Source of the DNA: an uncultured Lachnospiraceae bacterium
GTDB lineage: Bacteria; Bacillota; Clostridia; Lachnospirales; Lachnospiraceae
Direction: 5' to 3'
Assembly (NCBI GenBank): GCA_910584785.1
Contig: CAJUDX010000016.1
Location: 1-58,105, forward strand
Length of the DNA stretch: 58,105 nucleotides
Shown here: one piece after another, positions 8,086 to 16,995 of the stretch
Numbering within the stretch: the stretch's first letter is position 1
How the letters are laid out: each line of letters opens with the position of its first letter
The notes under the pieces: model-generated
Databases searched by the model: none
Seen by the model: only the letters and a program-made list of their open reading frames with translations
Told to the model about the DNA's origin: nothing
Made by a program: the position numbers and the translations under genes

Positions 8086-11000
8086 TTGAAGGTTAAACAA
8101 ATGTCTGTAAGTGCCTTCTGGAAAGGAGAGGTGGAGGTTAAAGGAGTTGTGGAGGATCAGGCTGGGGATTTTTCTGTCCGGGTTCGGGGCAGGGCAAACC
8201 TGGCAAAAGACAGCTTTTGTTCCTGCAGTGAAGGCCGGGAGGGGATACAAGCCGGAGGGATCTGTGATCATGCCCGGATGCTGTGGGAGGCGTATATGCA
8301 GTCAGAAAAAGGGGGAAAGGAGCAAAAAAGTTCGGCAATGATCTACACATCGCCTGAGGTTCGAACCATGATCCGGGAATACACCAACCGGGAAGTGGCG
8401 CGTATCCAGCAGGAGGGCCAGGAAGCTTTTGTCACTTTTGCCCCCAGGCTGATGATAAATCAGCGAAGCGGGGATATCCGGGTGGAATTTAAGCTGGGCA
8501 GGGAAAGGCTGTATCGGATTAAGGATCTGCTTTCCTTTGCTCAGGCCATGCGCCATGGGACCTATGTGGAATACGGAAAGAATTTTGCGTTTTATCACAG
8601 CCTGGATGCGTTTACGCCAAAGAGCCGTCCGCTGGTGGAGTTTGTGGTGGAACTGGTAAATACCTACCGGGATTATTACAGTCAGTTTCGCCGCTCTTCC
8701 TTCGAAACCCAGCCACCGCTTCGGGAAATCCATTTAAGCCGGGAGAACAGGGACCGTTTTTTTACGCTGACAGAAAACCAGGTGCTGGAAACCGAAATTG
8801 GAACGGGGAGCAGTGCGGGAGAGAAGAGGGAACTTCTGATCTGCAAGCAGAATCCTCAGTTTCATATTCCCATCCATAGCAAGGGGCAGGATGGACTGGA
8901 AATTTCTATTAGTGGAAAACGTCAGGTTTTACTGGGGGAGAAATATCTTTACCTAGTGGGAGAATGCCGGATTTATCGCTGTGATGAGGCATGCAGCCGG
9001 GACATGGGCGTGTTTTTGGAGCTGATGGGTCAGGCAGTACAGAACAGGATTACTATTCATGGCCGCGATGTGCCTTTATTTTATGAGCGTGTACTTTTGC
9101 GGATTGAACCCTATTGTATTTTTGAGGGGGATGAGATTTGCTGGGAAAATTACCGACCGGAGCCGCTAAAAGCTGAGTTTTATTTTGATTCAAAAAAACC
9201 GGGGCAGTTGGAAATGCAGCCGGTGTTGTCGTATGGGGATTATGTTTTTCATCCCGTGGAGGACGAAAAACTGCCAAGGACGGTGTGCCGGGACGTGCCG
9301 GGGGAATTTCGGGTCAGTCAGCTGATGGCGAAATATTTTCATTTTCCGCAGATTCAGGATCACAGACGGTTAATCCAGGAGAATGAGGAGGCAATCTTTG
9401 CTCTGCTTGAGCACGGTATCGATGAATTTGCCCAGCTTGGCACTGTTCTTCTTTCCGACAGTGTGCGCCAGTGGCGGATTCTTCCCCCGGCAAAGGTTCA
9501 TGCTTCCGTTTCGATGAAGGAGGGATGGCTGGATATCCAGGTGGATTTGGAAGGGATTTCCGGCAGGGAGATGGAGGAAATTTTACAGGCTTATCAGCAG
9601 AAGCGTAGGTTTTATCGGAGGAGTACCGGGGAATTTCTGCGGTTGGAGGACGAGGGAATATTGGCAGTAGCAAGGTTAAGCGACAGTCTTTCCCTGTCCG
9701 GGAAGAAACTTCTGGAAAAAGGGGTTAGGCTTCCCGGCTATCGCGCTTTATATTTAGACAGTCTGTTTAAAGAGGGGCCGGGAATTGCCTTTTATCGAAA
9801 TCAGCTGTTTAAGGCGGTCGTCCGTGGAATGAAGGTTGTTGAGGACAGTGATTTTCCGGTTCCTGAAGAATTGCTTTCTGTGCTCAGGGGCTATCAGAAG
9901 GTGGGATTTCGCTGGCTGAGGACGTTGGACGCCTACGGTTTTGGCGGGATTTTAGCGGACGATATGGGGCTGGGAAAAACCGTTCAGATGATTGCGGTTA
10001 TTGCGGATGAGTACAGGAACTGGGAGGAAAAGAAGGAACCTTCTCTGATTATCTGTCCGGCTTCCCTGGTGTATAACTGGGAAAATGAGTTTCAGAAATT
10101 TGCGCCGCACTTAAAGGTATGCACGGTTGTCGGTTCCTGGGGCGAACGGGAGGCGCTGCTTTCTTCGCTGAAGGAGGGTGAATATCCTGTTGTAATTACC
10201 TCCTATGATTTACTGAAGCGGGATATGGAATATTATGAGGGATTGTCCTTTCGGTTTCAGGTCATTGATGAGGCGCAGTATATTAAAAATGCAGCAACCC
10301 AGAGCGCAAAGGCGGTGAAGGCGGTGCGGGCCAGGACAAGATTTGCCTTAACCGGGACGCCGGTGGAAAATCGGCTGGGTGAGCTATGGAGTATTTTTGA
10401 TTATTTAATGCCGGAATTTTTATTTACCTATTCCTGTTTCCGCAGGCAGTATGAGCTTCCCATTGTCAAGGAAGGCGATAAGGAAGCACTGGAAAATTTA
10501 AGGCGTATGATTAGCCCGTTTATTCTGCGTCGGCTGAAAAAGGATGTCTTAAAGGAACTGCCGGAAAAAATGGAAAATTATGTCTATAGCAAGCTGGAAG
10601 GTCAGCAGAAAAAGCTTTACTTGGCGAATGCTGCCAGTCTGAAAATGCAGCTTGAGGGGCAGAGCGACAGCGCCTATGCTGTGGATCGTTTCCAGGTGCT
10701 GGCTCAGCTTACGCGCCTGCGTCAGATCTGCTGTGCACCGGGGCTTTGTTATGAAAACTATGCAGGAGGTTCAGCTAAGTTAGAGACCTGTATGGACTTA
10801 ATCCGCAATGGAATGTCAGGCGGGCATAAGATGCTTTTGTTTTCGCAGTTTACTTCGATGCTGGATATTTTGGAAAAGCGGCTGAGAGAAGAAGGGATTT
10901 CCTGCTATCTGCTGACGGGAAGTACAGATAAGGAAAAGCGGCTGCAGATGGTAGAGGCATTTCAGAATGACCAAGTACCCGTTTTTTTAATTTCGCTTAA

Positions 11001-11289
11001 GGCAGGCGGGACGGGGCTTAACCTGACGGCGGCGGATATGGTTATCCATTACGATCCGTGGTGGAATTTAGCTGCAGAAAATCAGGCGACTGACCGGACG
11101 CACAGAATCGGACAGACCAAGCAGGTTTCCGTATTTAAGCTGATTGCCAAGGGGACAATTGAAGAAAATATTGTACGGCTTCAGGAGTCCAAAAAGGATC
11201 TGGCAGAACAGGTGGTGGCGGAAGGTCAGGAAGGTATGGGAAAACTGAGCCGGGGAGAGGTTCTCTGGATGCTTAGGGAGATGGCATGA
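8086..11289 (+). CDS. SNF2-family DEAD/H helicase with N-terminal SWIM zinc finger
   Basis: A large superfamily 2 ATPase of the Swi2/Snf2 group (bacterial HepA/RapA-like), presumably translocating on duplex DNA or remodelling DNA-protein complexes. An N-terminal SWIM-type zinc finger (FCSC...CDHARML, roughly residues 45-66) precedes a long Firmicutes-type SNF2-associated region. The SNF2_N domain has Walker A DDMGLGKT near 625-632 and the DEAQ box near 728; the Helicase_C domain carries the motif V/VI region GGTGLNLTAADMVIHYD and THRIGQ. The start is uncertain: TTG at 8086 follows a G-rich ribosome site (about 8073-8079), ATG 8101 and TTG 8062 are alternatives. Its stop overlaps the ATG of the sensor-kinase gene (ATGA, 11286-11289), which implies coupled translation. 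The cellular target is unknown. Confidence 0.93.
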   Translation: MKVKQMSVSAFWKGEVEVKGVVEDQAGDFSVRVRGRANLAKDSFCSCSEGREGIQAGGICDHARMLWEAYMQSEKGGKEQKSSAMIYTSPEVRTMIREYTNREVARIQQEGQEAFVTFAPRLMINQRSGDIRVEFKLGRERLYRIKDLLSFAQAMRHGTYVEYGKNFAFYHSLDAFTPKSRPLVEFVVELVNTYRDYYSQFRRSSFETQPPLREIHLSRENRDRFFTLTENQVLETEIGTGSSAGEKRELLICKQNPQFHIPIHSKGQDGLEISISGKRQVLLGEKYLYLVGECRIYRCDEACSRDMGVFLELMGQAVQNRITIHGRDVPLFYERVLLRIEPYCIFEGDEICWENYRPEPLKAEFYFDSKKPGQLEMQPVLSYGDYVFHPVEDEKLPRTVCRDVPGEFRVSQLMAKYFHFPQIQDHRRLIQENEEAIFALLEHGIDEFAQLGTVLLSDSVRQWRILPPAKVHASVSMKEGWLDIQVDLEGISGREMEEILQAYQQKRRFYRRSTGEFLRLEDEGILAVARLSDSLSLSGKKLLEKGVRLPGYRALYLDSLFKEGPGIAFYRNQLFKAVVRGMKVVEDSDFPVPEELLSVLRGYQKVGFRWLRTLDAYGFGGILADDMGLGKTVQMIAVIADEYRNWEEKKEPSLIICPASLVYNWENEFQKFAPHLKVCTVVGSWGEREALLSSLKEGEYPVVITSYDLLKRDMEYYEGLSFRFQVIDEAQYIKNAATQSAKAVKAVRARTRFALTGTPVENRLGELWSIFDYLMPEFLFTYSCFRRQYELPIVKEGDKEALENLRRMISPFILRRLKKDVLKELPEKMENYVYSKLEGQQKKLYLANAASLKMQLEGQSDSAYAVDRFQVLAQLTRLRQICCAPGLCYENYAGGSAKLETCMDLIRNGMSGGHKMLLFSQFTSMLDILEKRLREEGISCYLLTGSTDKEKRLQMVEAFQNDQVPVFLISLKAGGTGLNLTAADMVIHYDPWWNLAAENQATDRTHRIGQTKQVSVFKLIAKGTIEENIVRLQESKKDLAEQVVAEGQEGMGKLSRGEVLWMLREMA

Positions 11290-13211
11290 AAAAGCATACT
11301 TCTCTTCGTAAAGCATACTATGTCAGTTTTGCTGCAATGGTTGTGGTGCCGGTATTGATGGTATTTTTGATTTCTTTGAGTATTATCCGTCTGATGATGC
11401 AGAACACAGCCGTTTCAGCGATTGAAAGTACGCAGAATGCGGCGGTTTCCAGCCTGACCGAGAGTGTAAAGGATGCCTCGTTACAGCTTTCCCATATGCT
11501 CTACGTTAATGGCTATGAGATGATGGAGATTGCCGCGATGACCGATACGGCGGATGCCAAGGAAAGATATGCCTATGGCACCCGCTTAGATCAGCTGTTT
11601 GAAATGGCGATGGCCCCTAAACAGACTGTGCTTTCCGGGATGATTTATATGAAGGATGGCAGGGATACATATTTAAAACAGATGCTGGCGATTCCCAGAG
11701 AAGAGGTGTACGCGTCCCATTGGTTTCAGCAGGCACTTGCCCATAAGAATACAGTAATGATTGGAAGCTATGATACATCGCAGACTAAGGTGGTGTCAAA
11801 GGGGAGCCAGAGTAGGGAACTGGTGCTGGCTGTTGTATTGTCGCCGGATATCGGTGTGGATCGCTCCGGGCGGATAGACGCAGTTGCACTGTTTTTCCGC
11901 ACGAAAGTTAATGATTTTTTTACTGCCAGGAAAGGCAGGCCCGGACTTGAGCATGTGGTTATTTTAGATGAGCAGGATCAGGTGATTTTCCGTGCAGAAG
12001 AAGGGGCGGTAACAGAAGATTGTCTGGCACAGATAGAGAAGAAGCAAAATGGGATATATAAACAGAAGATTTCCATGGAAGGCAGGATGAAAAAGACAAG
12101 CTATACCTGTATTATCACGGAAGTCGATGAAACCGGGTGGAAGATTGTTTCTTCAGTAAAGACAAGCGAACTGACAAAGGATTTTAACCGGGTGGCGGCA
12201 ATCGTCGTGGGTGTGACGGGAGCATTGTTTTTGTTGTACTTTTCTTTTTCACGTTTCTTTCTGCAAAATATTATCCAGCCGGTACATACGATGGTGGAGG
12301 GGCTTAAGCAGGTGGAAGATGGGGATCTGGAAACGCATATCTCCCCTGCTGGTTTAAGCGAAATCCGCCTGATGATCCATTCCTTTAATCGGATGGTGCG
12401 CCAGTTAAAGTCATCCATTCAGGAAAAAGAAATGGCTCAGGAAAAGAAGATGGAGGCCCAGCTTCGGGCACTGCAGTCACAGATTAACCCTCATTTTCTG
12501 GTGAATACCTTAAACTCCATCCGCTTTATGGCGCAGGTTTCCAAGTTTGAGGGAATCCGGCGGATGGCGGAGGCATTAATTAAGATTCTTACCTGTTCTT
12601 TCCGCAGCAACAGCAGTTTCTATACCGTGAGAGAAGAACTGGATGTGCTGGACAGCTATATTTATCTGATGAAGATCCGGTATTCGGACGGGTTTGATTA
12701 CTCCTATGCGGTCAATGAGGACTGTAAGGAACTTTTGATGCCCCGTCTGGTGCTCCAGCCAATTGCGGAAAACTCCATTGTCCACGGATTTGTGGATTTG
12801 GAGGAAGAAATGGGAAGCCTTTCTCTGCGGGTCTGGCGGGAGGATGAGAAGCTTTATTTTGAAATTGAGGATAACGGCAGGGGCATGACGGCTGAGGAGA
12901 TTGCCGAAGTTTTTCATGGAAAGGAGAGGCAGCCGGAGGATAATTACAGTATTGGTCTTGAAAATGTATTCAGCCGTCTGAAGCTGAACTTTAAAGAAGC
13001 TGCCGGCCTGGAAATCGAGAGTGAGCCGGGACATTATACGCGGACAAGGATCAGAATGCCGGCGCTTTCCAGAAAAGAGGAAGCAGAAAAAGAAAGAATA
13101 ACAGGGGAAGAGAAGAAAGCAGACAAAGTAAGGAAAATGGGAAAAGAGAGGACAACAGGAAAAGGAAGAGAAACGGAAAAAGAAGAGGAAATGAAAAAAG
13201 AGGGGGAGTAA
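11286..13211 (+). CDS. YesM-type sensor histidine kinase
   Basis: Membrane sensor of the LytS/YesM histidine kinase class that usually pairs with an AraC-type regulator to control sugar uptake. The 641-residue protein has an N-terminal transmembrane segment (about 14-36), an extracytoplasmic Cache-like region, a second transmembrane segment near 305-325, a HAMP domain, the His_kinase box with phospho-acceptor H403 in QSQINPHFLVNTLNS, and a HATPase domain with N box (QPIAENSIVHG) and G1 box (EDNGRGM). The last ~45 residues are an unusual Lys/Glu/Gly/Arg-rich tail with no domain. It overlaps the helicase gene by 4 bp and ends one base before its response-regulator gene. The nearest transport genes are the importer at 15465-18720, a likely target by context. 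Confidence 0.94.
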   Translation: MKKHTSLRKAYYVSFAAMVVVPVLMVFLISLSIIRLMMQNTAVSAIESTQNAAVSSLTESVKDASLQLSHMLYVNGYEMMEIAAMTDTADAKERYAYGTRLDQLFEMAMAPKQTVLSGMIYMKDGRDTYLKQMLAIPREEVYASHWFQQALAHKNTVMIGSYDTSQTKVVSKGSQSRELVLAVVLSPDIGVDRSGRIDAVALFFRTKVNDFFTARKGRPGLEHVVILDEQDQVIFRAEEGAVTEDCLAQIEKKQNGIYKQKISMEGRMKKTSYTCIITEVDETGWKIVSSVKTSELTKDFNRVAAIVVGVTGALFLLYFSFSRFFLQNIIQPVHTMVEGLKQVEDGDLETHISPAGLSEIRLMIHSFNRMVRQLKSSIQEKEMAQEKKMEAQLRALQSQINPHFLVNTLNSIRFMAQVSKFEGIRRMAEALIKILTCSFRSNSSFYTVREELDVLDSYIYLMKIRYSDGFDYSYAVNEDCKELLMPRLVLQPIAENSIVHGFVDLEEEMGSLSLRVWREDEKLYFEIEDNGRGMTAEEIAEVFHGKERQPEDNYSIGLENVFSRLKLNFKEAAGLEIESEPGHYTRTRIRMPALSRKEEAEKERITGEEKKADKVRKMGKERTTGKGRETEKEEEMKKEGE

Positions 13212-13212
13212 G

Positions 13213-14742
13213 ATGAACCAGGTCGTGATTGTGGATGATGAAACGATTATCCGGGTAACCCTGCGTTCGCTTTTGGTCTGGGAATCTCTTGGGTTTCATG
13301 TGGCAGCTGATTTTTCCGGCGGAAAACCGGCGCTGGAATATCTGAGAAAAAACCGTGCCGATCTGCTGATTGTCGATATGAAGATGCCGGATCTTAACGG
13401 GATTGTCCTGATGGAGAAATTAAAGGAAGAGGGGATTCTTCCGCTGACAATTGTTCTTTCTGGATATAATGAATTTTCGCTGGTTCGGGAGGCATTTCGG
13501 ATTGGGGCTTATGATTATCTGCTGAAATCGGATTTAAGCCGGGAGTCGTTTTTGGTGCTGCTGCAGAAATTAAAGCAGACGATTTTTCTGGATGGCGGGC
13601 GGGATAAAACGGTGTTTTCCGATGCTGTCGAAGAAAGTCTGGGCATAGGGCAGCTTGAAGGAGAGCATGGGATGGTACTTTTTTCCGTCGATGAGGGGAT
13701 GAAACAGACAGCGAGGTTTGGAGAAGATTTAGGTGAGTATCTGCAAAAACCCGTGCTGGAACTTGCCAGGCAGCTTCCAAGGGTAGCCGCAAGAGGGAAA
13801 CTTGCCGCTGTTGATCCTCTGCACTATGTCCTTGCCTATAAAGCCGGGGATAAGGTGCAGTATCGGCATACCATAATCTCTGTGGTGCGTCAGCTGCAGT
13901 CGGTGTGGCGGGATTACATGAACCTGACGCTTTCCGCTGCCGTCAGCGATCCGGCCTGCGGGGAGGTACTTTTTGATAAGTTGAAGCGGGGAAGTTCTTT
14001 AATAAAACTTGCTGTACTGTGCGGGAAAAACGCCTTCTGCGCGGAGTGGGAATGGGAAGAGGAACTGGAAATCTATCTGCGGGAAGAGGAAGCCAGGGCA
14101 GATGAAGGTCTGTTTCTGGCACTGTACGGGGCGGATGTGGTGGCGCTGGAGGAGAAGAAACGAAGGTTTTTTGAAGAACTGAGCGGTTTGACCTTTGAAA
14201 AGGGCCGCAGCCGCTGCCTGGTGTTTATCGCCCGCCTGGCAGCAGTATTTGAAAAGTACGGGGACGATTTCTTTGGACTGTTTCCCGATGAGGCCGATTA
14301 CCGGGAAAAACTTGCCGTGCTCCAATCGGACAGGGAACTGGAACTCTGGATGAATAATTTCCTGCGCTGGGTGACGGATTATATCGAAAACCGCCATGAT
14401 ACGGTGCAGGCCGACGCTATCTTGCGGGCAAAGCGCTTTCTTTCCGATAACTATGCCAACCCTGAACTGACCTTAAAAAGCGTGGCGGATTATGTGGGGT
14501 TAAATGAAAAATACCTCAGTACACGGTTTACAAAGGAGGCGGGAACTACATTTTCTGCGTATTTAACGGATTTGCGGATGCAGAAGGCAAAGAATCTCAT
14601 GATTTCTACGGATTTGCGGATGTATGAGATTAGCGAGCGGGTGGGATATCATAACGTAGAACACTTTAACCGGATGTTTAAGAAAAGCTTTGGGTTCAGC
14701 CCAGGGGACTTTCGGAAGAATGGCGGGCGATCTGGGGAGTGA
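13213..14742 (+). CDS. YesN-type response regulator, AraC family
   Basis: A 509-residue two-component regulator. The receiver domain (1-120) has the acidic pocket VDDE near residues 8-11, the phospho-acceptor D55 in LLIVDMKMP, and the conserved Lys in LLKSDL. A long middle region is not recognisable. The C-terminal ~100 residues form an AraC double helix-turn-helix (ADAILRAKRFLSDNYANPEL; later FNRMFKKSFGFSPGDFRK). It follows the YesM-type kinase by one base and is surely its partner. The likely target is the sugar importer downstream, as in other kinase-regulator-importer clusters; this is inference. Confidence 0.95.
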   Translation: MNQVVIVDDETIIRVTLRSLLVWESLGFHVAADFSGGKPALEYLRKNRADLLIVDMKMPDLNGIVLMEKLKEEGILPLTIVLSGYNEFSLVREAFRIGAYDYLLKSDLSRESFLVLLQKLKQTIFLDGGRDKTVFSDAVEESLGIGQLEGEHGMVLFSVDEGMKQTARFGEDLGEYLQKPVLELARQLPRVAARGKLAAVDPLHYVLAYKAGDKVQYRHTIISVVRQLQSVWRDYMNLTLSAAVSDPACGEVLFDKLKRGSSLIKLAVLCGKNAFCAEWEWEEELEIYLREEEARADEGLFLALYGADVVALEEKKRRFFEELSGLTFEKGRSRCLVFIARLAAVFEKYGDDFFGLFPDEADYREKLAVLQSDRELELWMNNFLRWVTDYIENRHDTVQADAILRAKRFLSDNYANPELTLKSVADYVGLNEKYLSTRFTKEAGTTFSAYLTDLRMQKAKNLMISTDLRMYEISERVGYHNVEHFNRMFKKSFGFSPGDFRKNGGRSGE

Positions 14743-14792
14743 AGGCATGGACGGCAATAGAAGATTACTGTGAAACGTAGAATGGAGGAATA

Positions 14793-15068
14793 ATGATGAT
14801 GTATCCCTATATGACACTTAATGATGATACAGAAATAACACATTCTGAAATGAAAGCAGATGGAAGGGTGAAAGTATATATAGAAACTCCAGATGAAAAA
14901 AACGGTTTTCGACATGCCACATGCTGGCTACCGGATTACCGCTGGGAAGATATTTTTGCGTATTCAGATATGGAATTAACTTATTTTAAGAAAATCATTC
15001 GCAACAACGCACATTTAATTCTGGAATTTTCACAAGAGGGAGGAATTACGAATGCCTCAAATTTTTAG
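14793..15068 (+). CDS. Small hypothetical protein, partner of DUF4160 gene
   Basis: A 91-residue acidic protein that I do not recognise with certainty. It reads as a small mixed alpha/beta domain with several aromatic residues (CWLPDYRWEDIFAYSDMEL). Its last 17 bases overlap the start of the DUF4160 gene, so the two are translated together. DUF4160 genes are commonly paired with a small partner gene of the DUF2442 type, and this could be a divergent example; that is inference. It has a good ribosome site (TGGAGG). It stands between a regulator gene and a transporter operon and looks like an insertion into that cluster. Confidence 0.65.
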   Translation: MMMYPYMTLNDDTEITHSEMKADGRVKVYIETPDEKNGFRHATCWLPDYRWEDIFAYSDMELTYFKKIIRNNAHLILEFSQEGGITNASNF

Positions 15069-15330
15069 AATCGGTGCATTTGTTGTGTATTTTTGGTCAA
15101 ATGAAAATAATCCGATAGAGCCTGTTCATGTTCATGTTTCAGAGGGCAGAGTCGTTCACAATGCAACCAAGCTATGGATTACAAGCTCGGGAAAGGCGTT
15201 GATTTGTAACAATAATTCTAAAATACCAAGTAAAATGTTAAAAAATATTGTACGTCATATTGAAGCAAACAGTGATTTGATATTAGATAAATGGCAGGAG
15301 CAATTTGGAGAACTTAAGTATTATTGCTGA
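15052..15330 (+). CDS. DUF4160 domain protein
   Basis: A 92-residue protein matching the DUF4160 pattern: start MPQIFRIGAFVVYFWSNEN, then the His-rich motif EPVHVHVSEG, and a C-terminal helix (HIEANSDLILDKWQEQFGE). DUF4160 proteins are widespread, small and usually encoded next to another small gene; a toxin-antitoxin-like role has been suggested for such pairs but is not established. It has its own ribosome site (GAGGGAGG) inside the end of the upstream gene. The downstream sugar-binding-protein gene is separated by 134 bp, so the pair is probably not part of that operon. Confidence 0.8.
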   Translation: MPQIFRIGAFVVYFWSNENNPIEPVHVHVSEGRVVHNATKLWITSSGKALICNNNSKIPSKMLKNIVRHIEANSDLILDKWQEQFGELKYYC

Positions 15331-15464
15331 AGTGTACGCTTTTATTTTCGGACAACACCTGACGAAACATCAAGAAATCCAACCTTTTTTCATGGAAAAA
15401 CCTTCATTTTTTTGCTATGCTTTGTGCATAAGTTCTAAGAAAGCAAAAGAATGGAGGATTTTTT

Positions 15465-16865
15465 ATGAAGAAAAAGGTTTTGGCAGTTACCCTTGGAGCA
15501 GCGATGCTTGCCGGTTCCCTGGCAGGATGCGGGGAGAAGGCCCCTGCGCCGGGAGCGACGACGGCAGCGCAGGCTGATACAGGAAGCGAAGCGGTACCGG
15601 GCGGCGATGCCGCAGCAGACAGCGGGAAAGAGGAGGCACCGGCAGAAGGCGGGGATTTAAGCGGAGATCTGGTATTTGCCATCTGGGATAATAACCTGAT
15701 GGATTACATCGATGAAAATGATATGGTCGGCAAGTTCCAGGAGAAATACCCGGATGCCAATATTGAGGTTGAAAAGCTGAAAGATGACTCTGAATACTGG
15801 AATGCAATGAAGATGCGGGCTTCGGCAAATCAGCTTCCCGATGTGATGTTTAATAAGCCGTTTACCCTGTCCAGATTTAAGGACTATCTCCTGGATTTGT
15901 CTGATCTGGAAGCAACAAAGAATAATGAACTGGCTGCCGGCTATGCTCTGGAAGGAAAAGTTCTGGGCGTTCCGATGACCGCAGGTTATGAGTATGTTTA
16001 TTACTGGAAGGATATGTTTGCTGAGGCCGGTGTGGAAGTTCCCACGACCTGGACACAGCTTCAGGAGGCAGCGACGAAGCTTCAGGAGCATTTTGGGGCG
16101 GAAAACCCGGACTTTATGGCGATTGCCCTGGGCGCAAAGGATGAATGGCCGGACTATCCCTATATGGAGTTTATGCCTGCGTTAGAGAGCGGAAACGGAC
16201 AGAACTGGAACGATATGGCAAAGCAGGATGAGCCGTTTGCCGAGGGAACGGATATTTATAAATCCTATGAGAAAGCGTATGGGTTATTTACTTCCGGCGT
16301 ATTCGGAAAAGATCCTCTGGGTCTGGGCAATGACCAGGTTACGTCCTTATTTGCACAAAAGGGCGCAGCGATGATTGCTCTTGGCGACTGGGGACTGCAG
16401 AATATCGAAAGCGGTGCGGATGATATCGCCGAACTGGGAACCTTTTATCTTCCTGCACGAAACAGCGAGAGCGATCCCTTCCGGGTTATTGTTCAGGGCG
16501 ACTCCTTTATGGGCGTGACGACCCACAGCAAGAATCCAGAACTGGCAAAGGCATTTGTGGAGTGGTTCTACAGCGAGGACTGGTATCCGGGCTTTATTAA
16601 CTACGTGACAAGCTCTTCCTCCATGACCACCTTCCCGAAAGAAAAACATGCGGTTTTAGCCGAATCCGATTCGGCACAGCCGGATATGGAACTGGTGATG
16701 TACGACGGCGGCGGTGATGACTTCCAGGCTATCCAGAACGAAACCGCATTTGATTATAAGAAGCTGGGCGCGGAAATGTTTACCGACGGCTTTGACTTAA
16801 AGGCGCGTATGGATGAACTTAATGGAAAATGGAAGGCAGCGAGAGCAAAACTGGGGATTCAGTAA
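15465..16865 (+). CDS. Sugar ABC transporter substrate-binding lipoprotein
   Basis: Extracytoplasmic binding protein (solute-binding family 1) delivering an oligosaccharide to the permeases encoded downstream. The 466-residue precursor has a lipoprotein signal with the lipobox LAGC and Cys22 as the lipid-bearing residue, then an Ala/Gly/Glu/Asp-rich spacer to about residue 60 and the binding domain starting at GDLVFAIWDNNLMDY. Many aromatic residues line the predicted sugar cleft (YEYVYYWKDMF, WNDM, GDWGLQN). A TGGAGG ribosome site precedes the ATG. A strong hairpin with a T run (16931-16979) separates it from the permease genes, a usual way to make more binding protein than permease. No ATPase gene is adjacent; such importers often share a common MsmX-type ATPase. 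Confidence 0.93.
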   Translation: MKKKVLAVTLGAAMLAGSLAGCGEKAPAPGATTAAQADTGSEAVPGGDAAADSGKEEAPAEGGDLSGDLVFAIWDNNLMDYIDENDMVGKFQEKYPDANIEVEKLKDDSEYWNAMKMRASANQLPDVMFNKPFTLSRFKDYLLDLSDLEATKNNELAAGYALEGKVLGVPMTAGYEYVYYWKDMFAEAGVEVPTTWTQLQEAATKLQEHFGAENPDFMAIALGAKDEWPDYPYMEFMPALESGNGQNWNDMAKQDEPFAEGTDIYKSYEKAYGLFTSGVFGKDPLGLGNDQVTSLFAQKGAAMIALGDWGLQNIESGADDIAELGTFYLPARNSESDPFRVIVQGDSFMGVTTHSKNPELAKAFVEWFYSEDWYPGFINYVTSSSSMTTFPKEKHAVLAESDSAQPDMELVMYDGGGDDFQAIQNETAFDYKKLGAEMFTDGFDLKARMDELNGKWKAARAKLGIQ

Positions 16866-16930
16866 ATATACCGTAAATAAACCGTAAATAAACCGAATCC
16901 GCAAATCCGCGGAGTATCTGATTCAAAAAC

Positions 16931-16979
16931 AATCCGGCAAAACATGACAGCGATTAAGCTAAAGTTTTGCCGGATTTTT
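16931..16979 (+). terminator. Intra-operon attenuating terminator between binding protein and permeases
   Basis: AATCCGGCAAAAC (16931-16943) pairs perfectly with GTTTTGCCGGATT (16964-16976), and T residues follow to 16979. It ends only a few bases before the ribosome site AGGAGG of the next gene, so partial read-through is expected. Just upstream, at about 16867-16895, the unit ACCGTAAATAA is repeated in tandem. Confidence 0.85.
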
Positions 16980-16995
16980 AAAAGGAGGGCTTTTT

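Noticed and set aside
16867..16895. Tandem ACCGTAAATAA as a phase-variation repeat
   Set aside because: Only two units, in a non-coding gap before a terminator; too little to support switching.
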